A DNA stretch of 64,000 bases from Castanea sativa (taxonomy: Eukaryota > Streptophyta > Magnoliopsida > Fagales > Fagaceae). The stretch covers positions 31,819,055 to 31,883,054 of the forward strand of contig NC_134024.1 of NCBI RefSeq assembly GCF_040712315.1, given 5' to 3'. Below, piece by piece: positions 24,346 through 34,907 of the stretch. Position 1 is the stretch's first letter; every line of letters starts with the position of its first letter. The notes beneath the pieces were generated by a model. It was given only the letters and a program-made list of their open reading frames with translations, ran no database searches and was not told where the DNA came from. The position numbers and the translations under genes were made by a program.

Positions 24346-25292
24346 CCTAGAGTGGGACCAAAAGGGACCAATAAGACACTAGCTCCAATGGGCCTTGGGT
24401 TTTTCCGTCAACTCTTGACAAGTCCAAAGTTACTATTAATTATATTTAATACCACTATATAAATATAATTGCACTCTAAGCCTTATTTATAAATTATATC
24501 GCAAGACTTTATTATACATGCAACCCCTTCATAAAATATTCATAGTAATACAAAGTCATAAAACCATACTGTCACTTTGTAAATTACTATATTTTAATTC
24601 CTTGAGTACCCAGTTTAATCCTTTAAACTTATTTATCATATATTTATGAAATCTAATTTCATAAATATATACTTTAGTAACTTCTTACTAAAGTGGTTAG
24701 GCCTAACTCTCTGAATAACTAACCCATCTTGAGAATATATATTCCATCAACACTAAATGTGGCTACCTAACATACTGAGGTTTTGACCGTTACTATAGAT
24801 CTCACTCCTGGTATATCAAAGCAACCTACACTTCATGATCAGGTTCAGTATTCTCTCAAGATTAAGAGTTCATGCAAATAGAAGTCGTGAGATTTGTTAT
24901 TCATTTAACAGTCGTTAGGAGAATAATAAATCTCACAGCGATCCAGTTCAATATGTCTTAACTCTTAAACCATATCAACATATCAACTAGAAGTCTCCAC
25001 TTCCATGATCAAGACAAATCATCTTAGTTGATATGTTATAGTCTTCGCAAATGAAATGTCCAATTTCATCACTGACTACGAACTACAATTCTGAGTTTAC
25101 AAAAAACTTGGGATTTATATCTTCTGTGACTAAATCACATAATATGCATCTCATGTACTATATGATAATGTCTCAATATTCATATTACCATTATTTTAAA
25201 TAATAATAAAACAACTTTATTAATCACAACACTAAGTTATACATAATGTCATAAATAGCATCATACAATAGGATTTAAGGGCACACATCCTA
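24346..25292 (-). repeat. element D 5' LTR fragment
   Basis: On the minus strand this is the first roughly 0.94 kb of the LTR, ending at AGTGGGACC where a deletion fuses it to RT sequence. Its outer end (25292) is not flanked by a TSD but abuts a truncated plus-strand LTR, forming a head-to-head junction. Confidence 0.8.
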
Positions 25293-26013
25293 AATATATT
25301 ATGTTACTAAAATATATATTTATGAAATTGAATTTCATAAATATATGATGAATAACTTTAAAGGATTAAACCGGGTATTCAAGGATAAGATGTAGTAATT
25401 TACAAAGTGACAGCCCACATACATGACTTTGTATTACTACGAATATTTTATGAAGGGGTTGCATGTATAATAAAATTTTGGGATATAATTTATTAATAAG
25501 GTCTAGAGTGCAACTATATTTATATAATTCTATTAAATATAGTTAATGGTAACTTTGGACTTGTCAAGAGTTGACAGAAAAGCCTAAGGCCTATTAGAGC
25601 TAGTGTCTTATTGATCCATTTTGGTCCCACTCCAAGCCACATACTAAAGCCCAATAGAAAAGGCCTAAAAGGGTAGCCCAATTAGATAATCAGTCATAAG
25701 GAGAGAAACATACAGAATTTTAATATATGAAAAAGAGAGACATCATTGTGAAATGGTGTGTATGTGAGTGTTGGACACTCTCTCTTTCTCCCTTGAACAA
25801 AAACTGATTGAGAGACCACATATCTTAGGCGTTAGTGGAATTGGAGTGAAAATTAAAAGTGTTCTCAAGAACTTATGATCTTTGGTTTTGAAATTCACTG
25901 CACCAAGGTACACTCTCTTGGTTCTATATTCTGAAATTTACATAGTGCATGTTATCAATTTCGAATGAAGTAGATCCTTTTATTTTCCGCTGCGTACATA
26001 CATATTTCCATCA
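25293..26013 (+). repeat. element A 5' LTR, truncated
   Basis: It corresponds to the 3' part of the LTR at 38640-40026, from 'gttactaaa' onward, and ends ...TTTCCATCA. Roughly the first 670 bp are missing. A TATA-like region is not retained upstream. Confidence 0.85.
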
Positions 26014-26015
26014 AA

Positions 26016-26027
26016 TGGTATCAGAGC
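26016..26027 (+). other. element A primer binding site
   Basis: TGGTATCAGAGC, 2 nt after the LTR end, complementary to initiator Met tRNA. Confidence 0.88.
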
Positions 26028-26342
26028 AGTCTTCAATTTGAATCTGTATAACATGTTTTTGTGAGTTTTGGAATTAAAGATAATAGTTTCATGATGTTAG
26101 AAGATTGTATATGTATTTAATTTTCTGCATGGTTGTTGAAACTATGATTTGATAAAAACTGACATTGATGTTATGATGTAGTTTAAATTTGAATTTAAGT
26201 ATGTTAAATTGATCTTTAAGGCTATAGCATCAATGAAATTTAGTTTTGATATCAAATCTCATCTATTATGTTCATATGGTGGTTGTTTGTTCATGGAAAA
26301 CAGTTGAAAACAGTTCAGATGTTCCTTTTAGAAAACTGAAAA

Positions 26343-26560
26343 TACGGGTTTTTCGCGGGTAAGCTTTACTCGCGAAATAGTCGCGAGATAGTCACGAAAG
26401 CTTCTGTCTAAATTTTGTGTTTTCACAAATTTTTCGCAGGTAAGCTTTACTTGCGAATTAGTCGCGAGACAGTCATGAAAGTCTCTGTCCGAATTTTGTG
26501 TTTTCATGTTTTTCCCTTTATTCATTTTCGCGGGAAAAGCTTAGTCGCGAGATACTAGTG
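26343..26560 (+). repeat. 81-bp leader repeat with CGCGA hairpins
   Basis: TTTCGCGGGTAAGCTTTACT at 26351 recurs as TTTCGCAGGTAAGCTTTACT at 26432, with a partial third copy near 26526. Each unit is a near-perfect hairpin: TTCGCG..GTAA-GCT-TTAC..CGCGAA in copy 1 and TTCGCA..TGCGAA in copy 2, so one base pair has changed on both sides. Confidence 0.75.
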
Positions 26561-26731
26561 ACAATGCCACTGAAGGGAATTTTGAACTTCTTCTAAGTGT
26601 TTTCAAATATATAAAGTGCAAGGCTTTGTGTGATTAGATTACACATGTATACAAATTAAAAACCTTTAATTTAAAACTTTTAGTGTGAGAAAGATACAAG
26701 AGTTGGATCTCATGGCCTCCATTGTTGGTTC

Positions 26732-26811
26732 ATAGTAGTATGAAACATATACTTTGTCTTTGCTTCGAGCTTAGCATTCCATGCGGAAAGTATTTATTTC
26801 ATGGTACTACA
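26732..26811 (+). other. leader stem-loop module, element A copy 1
   Basis: Three stacked helices can be read directly: GTAGTA/TACTAC, then a TGG bulge on the 3' side, TGAAA/TTTCA, a small internal loop, and TACTTT/AAAGTA. The apical part holds a GCAT/ATGC hairpin. This is the clearest of eight modules (A: 2, E: 3, C: 3). Confidence 0.7.
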
Positions 26812-26829
26812 GGATTGAATTTCTTGGTT

Positions 26830-26909
26830 TATAGTAGTTGGATCAAACACCTTGTCTTAGCTTCAAGCTTTGCATTCCATGCAGAAGGTGTTTTTATTAT
26901 GGCACTATA
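26830..26909 (+). other. leader stem-loop module, element A copy 2
   Basis: Outer TATAGT/ACTATA and inner ACACCTT/AAGGTGT helices, with the same GCAT/ATGC apical hairpin. Compared with copy 1 the inner helix differs at two base pairs, both compensated. Confidence 0.7.
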
Positions 26910-27279
26910 AAATAAGCCTGTTAAAGGGATGAAATATGGTTACACATAATTCTAGACAATGGTATACACTAGACTAAGTATTATAATATCCTCTATGCTG
27001 AGTTCTTACTATTATTATTGAGAGGCTAAATGTAAAACGGCATATTATTAGTGTTTGATAAGAGTTATCATCATAGCACTAATAATGAAAATAGTTATCA
27101 ATCAATCATAGTATTTAATGTTCACTCTATGCTAACGGATATTGAATATGGGATTGGGTTGTCGTAGCATATATATTATGTTGTGGTTTTATTAAGATTC
27201 CATATTATATGCTTATATGCTAAATTGATAATGTCCAATTTACTTATTATATTCATGTTTATTATTTTCATATTTGAAC

Positions 27280-27374
27280 ATGGCATCATTTATCCCACTT
27301 GTTACTATTCTTAATCAAAACAAACTGACTGGATCCAACTATGTTGATTGGAAAAGAAATTTGGACATTGTTCT
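27280..27374 (+). pseudogene. element A gag, N-terminal piece
   Basis: ATG at 27280 opens a frame reading MASFIPLVTILNQ followed by LTGSNYVDWKRNL, the typical start of copia gag proteins. It is cut after 95 nt by element E, and the frame resumes at 34913 beyond the duplicated GTTCT. Confidence 0.8.
27370..27374. repeat. target site duplication GTTCT (left) of element E
   Basis: GTTCT precedes the TG at 27375 and recurs at 34908-34912 after the CA of the 3' LTR. Confidence 0.9.
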
Positions 27375-28780
27375 TGTTGGGGTTTATGTCCTAAAATCCA
27401 ATTTATTGGCATGTCATAAATAATTAATTTGTTTAATTATATGAGACTATTTATAAATGAACTAATGGGACATTATCTTAGTCTATGAGATACATTATAT
27501 GTGATTTAGTCACAGAAAATATAAATCACAAGTTCTTTGTAAACTCAAAATGTAGTTCGTAGTCGGTGATGAAAATGGGCGTTTCATCCGCGAAGACTAT
27601 AACATATCAACTAAGATGATTTGTCTTGATCATAGATATGGAGATTTCTAGTTGGTATGTTGATATGTTTTAAGAGTTAAGACATATTGAACTGGACCGC
27701 TGTGAGATTTATTATTCTCCTAATGACTGTTAAATGAATAATAAATCTCACGACTTCTATTTACACGAACTCTCAATCCTAAGAGAATAATGGACCTGAT
27801 CATGAGATGTAGGTTGCTTTGATATATCAGGAGTGAGATCTATTAGTCACGGCAAAACCTCAGTACGTTGGGCAGCCACATTTAGTGTTGATGGAACATG
27901 TATTCTCAAGATGGAATTCATAGTCTCTCAACGGAGATACAAAATATTCCCTTGAGATAAGTTTAATGGATTTGGTTATTCAGAGAGTTGGGCCCAACCA
28001 CTTTAGTAAGGAGTTACTAAAGTATATATTTATGGAATTGGATTTCATAAATATATAATGAATAACATAAAGGATTAAACCAGGTACTCAAGAATTAAGA
28101 TGTAGTAATCTTCAAAGTGGCAATTTACATCCATGACTTTGTATTACTACGAATATTTTATGAAAGTGTTGCATGTACAATAAAGTCTTGGGATATAATT
28201 TATATATAAGGCCTAGAGTGCAACTATATTTATATAGTGGTATTAAATATAGTTAATGATAATTTTGGACTTGTCAAGAGTTGACAGAAAAGCCCAAGGC
28301 CCATTAGAGATAGTGTCTTATTGGTCCCTTTTGGTCCCACTCCAAGCCACACACAAGAGCCCAATTGGAATCGCCCAAAAGACTAGCCCAATTAGATAAT
28401 CAGTTATATATAAAGAGAGAAACATACAGAATTTCATTAAGGTTTTTCATGAGACCTTTTTAAGTGTTTTTTTCATACAAGGAATGAAATGGTTTGTATG
28501 TAAGTATTGGACACTCTCTTATTCTCTCCTTGAAAACTGATTGAGAGACCACATATCTTGGGCATTAAGTGGAATTAAAGTGATGATTAAAAGTATTCCC
28601 AAGTGCTTCTGATCTTCGGTTTTGAATTTCACCGCACCAAGGTACGCTTTCTTGTTCTCTAATTCTGAAACTTACATAGTACATGTTATCAATTGTGAAT
28701 GAAGTAGATCCGTTAATTTTTTCCGCTGCGCATGTTTTGCATGAGATACAAATACTTATTTTCCATGCATTTTTCTAACA
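27375..28780 (+). repeat. element E 5' LTR
   Basis: 1406 bp, starting TGTTGGGGTTTATGTCC and ending TTTTTCTAACA. It has three inverted repeats: 16-bp perfect arms 27702-27717/27736-27751, 10-bp perfect arms 28000-28009/28014-28023, and a roughly 15-bp ATATATTTATG/CATAAATATAT pair immediately after. Confidence 0.93.
28405..28414 (+). promoter_or_regulatory. putative TATA box in element E LTR
   Basis: TATATATAAA, conserved as TATATATAAG at 34571-34580 in the 3' LTR. It lies in the second half of the LTR, where the U3/R border is expected. Confidence 0.5.
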
Positions 28781-28782
28781 AT

Positions 28783-28794
28783 TGGTATCAGAAT
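28783..28794 (+). other. element E primer binding site, decayed
   Basis: TGGTATCAGAAT follows the LTR by 2 nt; the last two bases of the usual TGGTATCAGAGC differ. Confidence 0.7.
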
Positions 28795-29727
28795 GGTCTT
28801 CAATTCGAATTATATAACATGTTTTGTGAGTTTTTGGAATTAGAGATAATAGTTTCATGTTGTGAGAAATTTAATTTTCTACATGGTTGTTGAAACTATG
28901 ATTTGATGAAAACTATTTTTGATGTTATTTAAATTTTGAGTTTAAGTATGTTAAATTGATTTTTAAGGCTATAGCATCAATGATATTCTGTTTAGATATC
29001 AATCTGTGTCCATTATGTTCATATGATGGTTGTTTTGTTCATGAAAACGTTAAAACTGTCTTAGAAAAATTCTAGAACATTCGAAATTCGCGACGCTCGA
29101 TCGATCGAGAATATGTCGAGCATCAATCAAACTGGCAGAAGTTTTCTCAATCGATTGAGGATCTGTCGAGCATCGATCGAGCTTTACGGAATTGTTTCTC
29201 GATCGATCGAGCATCTGTCGAGGATTGATGATCCAGAATTTCTCTAAGTGTTTTTAACATGTATAAAGAACAAGGATGCGTGTGATGAGATTACACATAG
29301 TTCTAACTAAAAGACCTAATGAGATCAATGGTATTAGTTAAATAGAACTCTTAGTCCTAAATCGTTTAGGACTTGTCTTTTAACAAACATTCTAATGAGA
29401 TTAGAATTGTTGTATGTTTAAAAGTCCTTAATTTATTTTAATTAGAAGTTTTAATGGGATTAAAGCTTAATTAAAAGGTATATAGTTTCTAATGAGATTA
29501 GAACTTATCATTTAGGAAAGTAAGGATAGAGTTCTATATAGCTAATTTTTGATTCATTAGTGTTTAAGGAATCCTAAATAGTTTAGGATTTCCATTTTAG
29601 TTAGTGATTCTAATGAGATTAGAGTCTTCATCAAGTTCAAGGTTATTAGTTGTGATGGGATCACAATTATTTAAGAAAAACCCAAATAACGAGTGGGAGT
29701 GCTAAAGTAACCTTTTTGTTAAGTTTA
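28795..29727 (+). other. element E leader with TCGATCGA cluster
   Basis: Non-coding. Between about 29090 and 29235 the words CTCGATCGATCGAG, CTCAATCGATTGAG, CATCGATCGAG and CTGTCGAG alternate. All are palindromic or near palindromic, at the same relative place as the CGCGA hairpins of element A. At 29310-29640 'TAATGAGATTAGAA' words repeat, as in element C. Confidence 0.6.
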
Positions 29728-29807
29728 TTGTAATGTGAATAGATACCTTGTCTTGATTTCGAGTCTTGCATTCCATGCAGAGGGTATTTGCTTCACGGAT
29801 TACAAGG
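29728..29807 (+). other. leader stem-loop module, element E copy 1
   Basis: TTGTAAT/ATTACAA (7 bp), GG bulge, GTGAA/TTCAC (5 bp), internal loop, ATACC/GGTAT (5 bp), apical GCAT/ATGC. Every helix is perfect although the bases differ from the element A copies. Confidence 0.72.
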
Positions 29808-30020
29808 TTAAACTTCTTTGTGATTGCGCGAATGTTCGTGACACTGTAGTGACGTAACTTAGTAACATCACATTGAATTTAAACAATTAAACACATATGA
29901 TGTGTAAGGTTAAAATTGTGATGAGATCACAATGATTTCAAAACAATTCACTTGTTTTAAAATTTCTAGTGGGAGAGAGATACAAGGGTTGGATCTCACG
30001 GCCTCCATTATCAGTTCATA

Positions 30021-30097
30021 GTAGTGTGGGGTAAGCACATCGTCTTGGTGTATATGCCTTGCGATCCCAAAGGAGGGTGTTTACTTCATGGTACTAC
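30021..30097 (+). other. leader stem-loop module, element E copy 2
   Basis: Outer GTAGT/ACTAC and inner GTAAGCAC/GTGTTTAC (one G-T wobble), with a TTGG/CCAA apical pair replacing the GCAT hairpin. Confidence 0.62.
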
Positions 30098-30113
30098 AAG
30101 ATTGAACTTACCC

Positions 30114-30194
30114 GTTTAGTGTGAACAAGCACTGAGACTTGGCGTATATGCCTCACGATCCCAAAGGAGGGTGTTTTGCTTCATGGTACTACAA
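30114..30194 (+). other. leader stem-loop module, element E copy 3
   Basis: Tandem to copy 2 (about 100-bp period), with GTGAACAAGCAC on the left and GTGTTTTGCTTCAT on the right. The outer helix is weaker. Confidence 0.55.
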
Positions 30195-33100
30195 GTTTAA
30201 ACACAATAAAGGGAGATGAAATGTGGCTACACATGGTTCTAGATAATGGTGTACACTAGACTAAGTGTAATGTTAACCTCTCAAAGGAGCTATGTCATTA
30301 TCACTTAAAGGCTAAAGGAAAAGCGGCAAATTATTTTTGTTTGGTAAGAGTTACCATGATAGCATTAATAATGAGAATAAATCTCGTCTGATTATAGTGA
30401 TTGGTATGACCTCGCTTCCGAAGAATATTAATTGCAGGATTAGGTTGTTGTTGCACCTAATATAGTATGTTTTATGGGCTTTATACTACATGGTTATGGA
30501 TGCAAAATATAATGTCTTTGTAATTATGTTCATAGTCTCAAAATAAAGTTGTCATAATTTTTGTCCTCTAGCTACTATTTTAATTGAATCACAATAACTT
30601 AGAAATAATTTTGGACATGGTGCTTAAAGGAGCTAAAGTACATAAATTTTGTTTTAATTCAGCATTGTCATGATTTCCTACGCATGATGCATTGATGGAA
30701 GATACCTTATGATATGATCATAGTCTCCGTTGAAATGCTGAAATGTAACATTGACTTCTATCTCAATTGTACTACATCATGAGATGAAAGAGTTAGTACT
30801 AGATTTAGACTTTATATTAAGTCTAAATGAGAGTTTTGGTATGAATCATATTAAGTGCTAAGAAAAGCTTAAGGAGTTCCAATTTTATATCATTTTATGA
30901 AAATATTTTATTTTAAAATAAATTAGATTTCTTGGATGTAGAGATTAAATGTTAATCTCATTTGGAAATGATCCACAAGTCCTTGTTAGAATCATTTGAT
31001 CAATTCAGATTATTTTGAAAATGAATTTCTTTTAAATTATTTGAATTGATGGGTGAGTTCTACACAAAGAAAGACATCCTAAAAGCTAAGGCTAGGATCA
31101 ATATGATTTAATTCAAATTTTTTGCCTAGACTGAAAAGTAAAGGTGGTAAGAAAAGGAATTAAGATACCAAACAGTTGGACAAGATAGTTGTCCTACTAG
31201 TTTCCAAAAGGAGATTAGACTTAAAAACATGACCGAAAGGAAAGTGTTTCCGGTTTTGGTAAAGCTAAGCATTATCCATTATTATTTTCTAGATGAAAAT
31301 TTACATGTTTTACTTTTAAAGAGAAATTTTTTGTCCTTTAGCAATGTATGTTTTGGCACTTATGCTTAGATCTTATTAATCTAAATGATATTCAAAATTG
31401 GTGAAAGATAGGCTTTTAGAACCATTATCTTGTTATATTCTCAATCTATGAATTCTATTTAGAGGATAATACAATCTAAGGTTCCTTTATTGTAAAGGAA
31501 TATAGTTTCAATAACTTCTTTTAAGTGAGTGCATACATAAAGGAGGAATAACACTCTTTTAGATTTAGTAAAGTACATGATTAGTATTTCCATTTGTTTA
31601 TTTTCTCTTGGAGATATACTGCAATTATTACTATACATTTTCTAAAACTGATTTCAAAAGTTTGTTCCTATGACATTTGTCAAATTGTGGATTGGGTGAA
31701 AACCTAGTATATGATACTTCCACTTTTGAGATGTCCAGCAGTTGTGCTAGAAAGGAAGTCTAACAAATTGAAATCAAAAGATAGAAAAATGTGTGTTTTT
31801 GTTGGGTATCCAAAAGGAATTGTAAAAGGTTATTTTGGTAGTCATAAAGAAGATAAGGCGTTTGTAAAGTACAAATACAAAGTTTCTTGACGATGACTAT
31901 GTGAATAATCTTAAAGCAAAACAAAGAATTGTTCTAGAACAAAAATGTCAGAATTTGTTGTAAGACAACTATAGAATACATTTAGAAATGAGATGGTTGT
32001 ATGAGATACACCACAGGGCATTATTCTACATATATAGCTAGTACACCGGTACAATATCATAGTGGGAGGATTGTTAATTACCAAATAAATTCATACTTTT
32101 GGAATAAACTTTTGAAGTCATTCCACAAGGATATAAATTTGATCCTCAGTCCTACGTAGAGGCAATAGATGATATGAATATGAATTATTGGATAAAGGTT
32201 ATGTGAATAGAATTAGATTCTATTTAAAGTCTAGAACTTGTAGAGGCGCCTAATGGCATTAATCATATTGTTCTCAAATAGGTCTACAAGAATATGAGAT
32301 TGATATAATTGAAGGTGCAAACCTTCAAAGTCAAGACTAATGGCGAAAATATTTATTCAGAAAGAAATGGTTCGACTATGAAAAGATTTTTTCACCAATA
32401 GTCAAGCTTGACAATATCTAGATTCTCTTATCCATTATATTTCATTTGGATGAAATATGGAAATGGATGTCAAGAAAGCTTCTTTTAGTAGCAATCTTGA
32501 GAAAAACATCTATATGATGTAACTAGACTTGAACATAGCAAAGAACCAGTAGTGTTTAGTTTGCAAGTTGCTTAAATTCCATTTATGGACTAAAACAAGC
32601 AACTAATCATAAAATATCATCTTTGATCAAGAAATCAAATTGTTTGATTTTGATCAAGTATTAAAAGGTCTTAGGTGTGTAAAAGCTATATAGAATAATA
32701 ATTTTCTTAATGTATGTTGATGACATTCTAATCATTTAGAATGATGTAGAGATATTGTCATTAATGGAGTTTTTGGTTGTCTAGTCCAGTTTGATATAAA
32801 GTACTTGGGAAAGACTGGTCACATTCTAAGAATTAAACTTTGTTAAAATTCAGAATTTAGGATGTTTGGTCTATCTCAAACTGCTTAAATAGATTAGATT
32901 CTAGCCAAGCATAGCATGTAATACTTCAAGAAATGATTCTTTCCTTATAAGTTGAAGTTCCTTTATATAGCATTGTGGTCCTAAGACATATAAAAGGCAG
33001 AGCATATTAAGACGGTTCCTTATATCAAAAGGCAGAGAATATTGTGGTCCTAGGCTAAATATCTATTTTGCGGTGGGCATAGTAAGCAAATATCAATTGA

Positions 33101-33521
33101 ATCAAAGATCACTTAATTTAGTGGGAGTAAAGCATATACTCAAATATCTTATGAGAATGAGATATTATATGCTTGTCCACAAAAGTGAAGTTTTGATTAT
33201 TACTGGATGTACAAATACTAATTTGTAGTTTGATTGTGATTCATGAAATTGGACTTCAAGATATATTTCCATCCTAAGTGGTGAAGATATACATTATGAA
33301 GTTAGAGTTCAAGATATGTGTTTACCCTAGGTGGTGAAGATACACATAAGTGTAAATAGTATCATCTCATTAGAGAGATATGACTACATGACAAATAGTA
33401 GTAGAAAAGATAATTTATGTAATAAATCTGGCTGTAACTTGTTTCCATACCTTGCCCTAGAGTGATTATGAATTATTCTAAAGGGAAATAAGTGTCGGAT
33501 ATATGATAAATTGTCTTTAAG
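30195..33521 (+). pseudogene. element E gag-pol remnants
   Basis: Pieces can be recognised but no long frame survives. A gag-like LSLNESF word lies near 30830. A VFVGYPKGI box followed by a FGSHKED-like word lies near 31796-31855 (C-terminal integrase to RT linker). RT pieces run from about 32230, and a YVDD active-site box with DILII after it lies at 32713-32724, followed by a stop. RNase H traces continue to about 33300. Order and spacing match the pol of element A, so the two families are related. Confidence 0.8.
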
Positions 33522-33535
33522 AGCAAGTGGGAGAT
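33522..33535 (+). other. element E polypurine tract
   Basis: GCAAGTGGGAGAT directly precedes the 3' LTR. Confidence 0.82.
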
Positions 33536-34907
33536 TGTTGGGGTTTATACCCTAAAATCCAATTTATTGGCATGTCATATTAATTTGTTTAATTATATGA
33601 GACTATTTATAAATGAACTAATGGGACATTATCTTAGTCCATGAAATGCATTGTATGTGATTTATGTGATTTAGTCATGGAAGATGTAAATCACAAGTTC
33701 CTTGTAAACTCAAAATGTAGTTCATAGTCGGTGATGAAATTGGGCGTTTCATCTGCGAAGACTATAACATATCAACTTAGATGATTTGTCTTGATCATGG
33801 AAATGAAGATTTCTAGTTGGTATGTTGATATATTTTAAGAGTTAAGATATATTGAACTGGACCGCTGTGAGATTTATTATTCTCCTAATGACTGTTAAAT
33901 GAATAATAAATCTCACGACTTCTATTTACATGAACTCTTAATCTCGAGAGAATAATGAACCTAATCATGAGATGTAGGTTGCTTTGATATATCAGGAGTG
34001 AGATCTATTAGTCACGGTCAAAATCTCAGTATGTTGGGCAGCGATATTTAGTGTTGATGGAACATGTATTCTCAAGATGGAATTCATAGTCTCTCAACAG
34101 AGATACAAAATATTCCCTTGAGATAAGTTTAATGGGTTTGGTTATTTAGAGAGTTAGGCCCAACCACTTTAGTAAGGAGTTACTAAAGTATATATTTATG
34201 GAATTAGATTTCATAAATATATAATGAATAACATAAAGGATTAAACAGGGTACTCAAGGATTAAGATGTAGTAATCTTCAAAGTGGCAGTCTACATCCAT
34301 GACTTTGTATTACTACGAGTATTTTATGAAGGGGTTGCATGTTCAATAAAGTCTTGGGATATAGTTTATATATAAGGCCTAGAGTGCAACTATATTTATA
34401 TAGTGGTATTAAATATAGTTAATGGTAACTTTGAACTTGTCAAGAGTTTACAGAAAAGCCCAAGACCGATTGGAGCTAGTGTCTTATTGGTCCCTTTTGA
34501 TCCCACTCCAAGTCACACATAAGAGCCCAATTGGAATGGCCCAAAAGGCGAGCCCAATTAGATAATCAGTTATATATAAGGAGAGAAACATACAGAATTT
34601 CATTAAGATTTTTATGAGACTTTTTTAAGTGTTTTTTTCATACAAGGAATGAAATGGTTTGTACGTGAGTGTTGGACACTCTCTTATTCTCTCCTTGGAA
34701 TTGGAGTGAAGATTAAAAGTATTATCAAGTGCTTCTGATCTTCGGTTTTGAATTTCACCGCACCAAGGTACGCTTTCTTGTTCTCTAATTCTTAAACTTA
34801 CATAGTACATGTTATCAATTGCGAGTGAAGTAGATCCGTTAATTTTTTCCGCTGCGCATGTTTTGCATGAGATACAAAATACTTATTTTCCATGCATTTT
34901 TCCAACA
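33536..34907 (+). repeat. element E 3' LTR
   Basis: 1372 bp, the counterpart of 27375-28780 with scattered substitutions and small indels. It ends TTTTTCCAACA before the GTTCT duplication. Confidence 0.93.

Larger units (their letters stand above)
27375..34907 (+). mobile_element. element E: complete but decayed Ty1/copia retrotransposon nested in gag of A
   Basis: 5' LTR 27375-28780, weak PBS, long leader with three stem-loop modules, broken gag-pol, PPT, 3' LTR 33536-34907, and perfect TSD GTTCT. Same family as element C on the opposite strand. Coding capacity is lost by many stops and indels. Confidence 0.92.

Noticed and set aside
26732..26909. Stem-loop modules as tRNA genes or inserted MITEs
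   Set aside because: No A/B boxes or cloverleaf, no TSDs around single units, and the tandem arrangement is the same in three elements.
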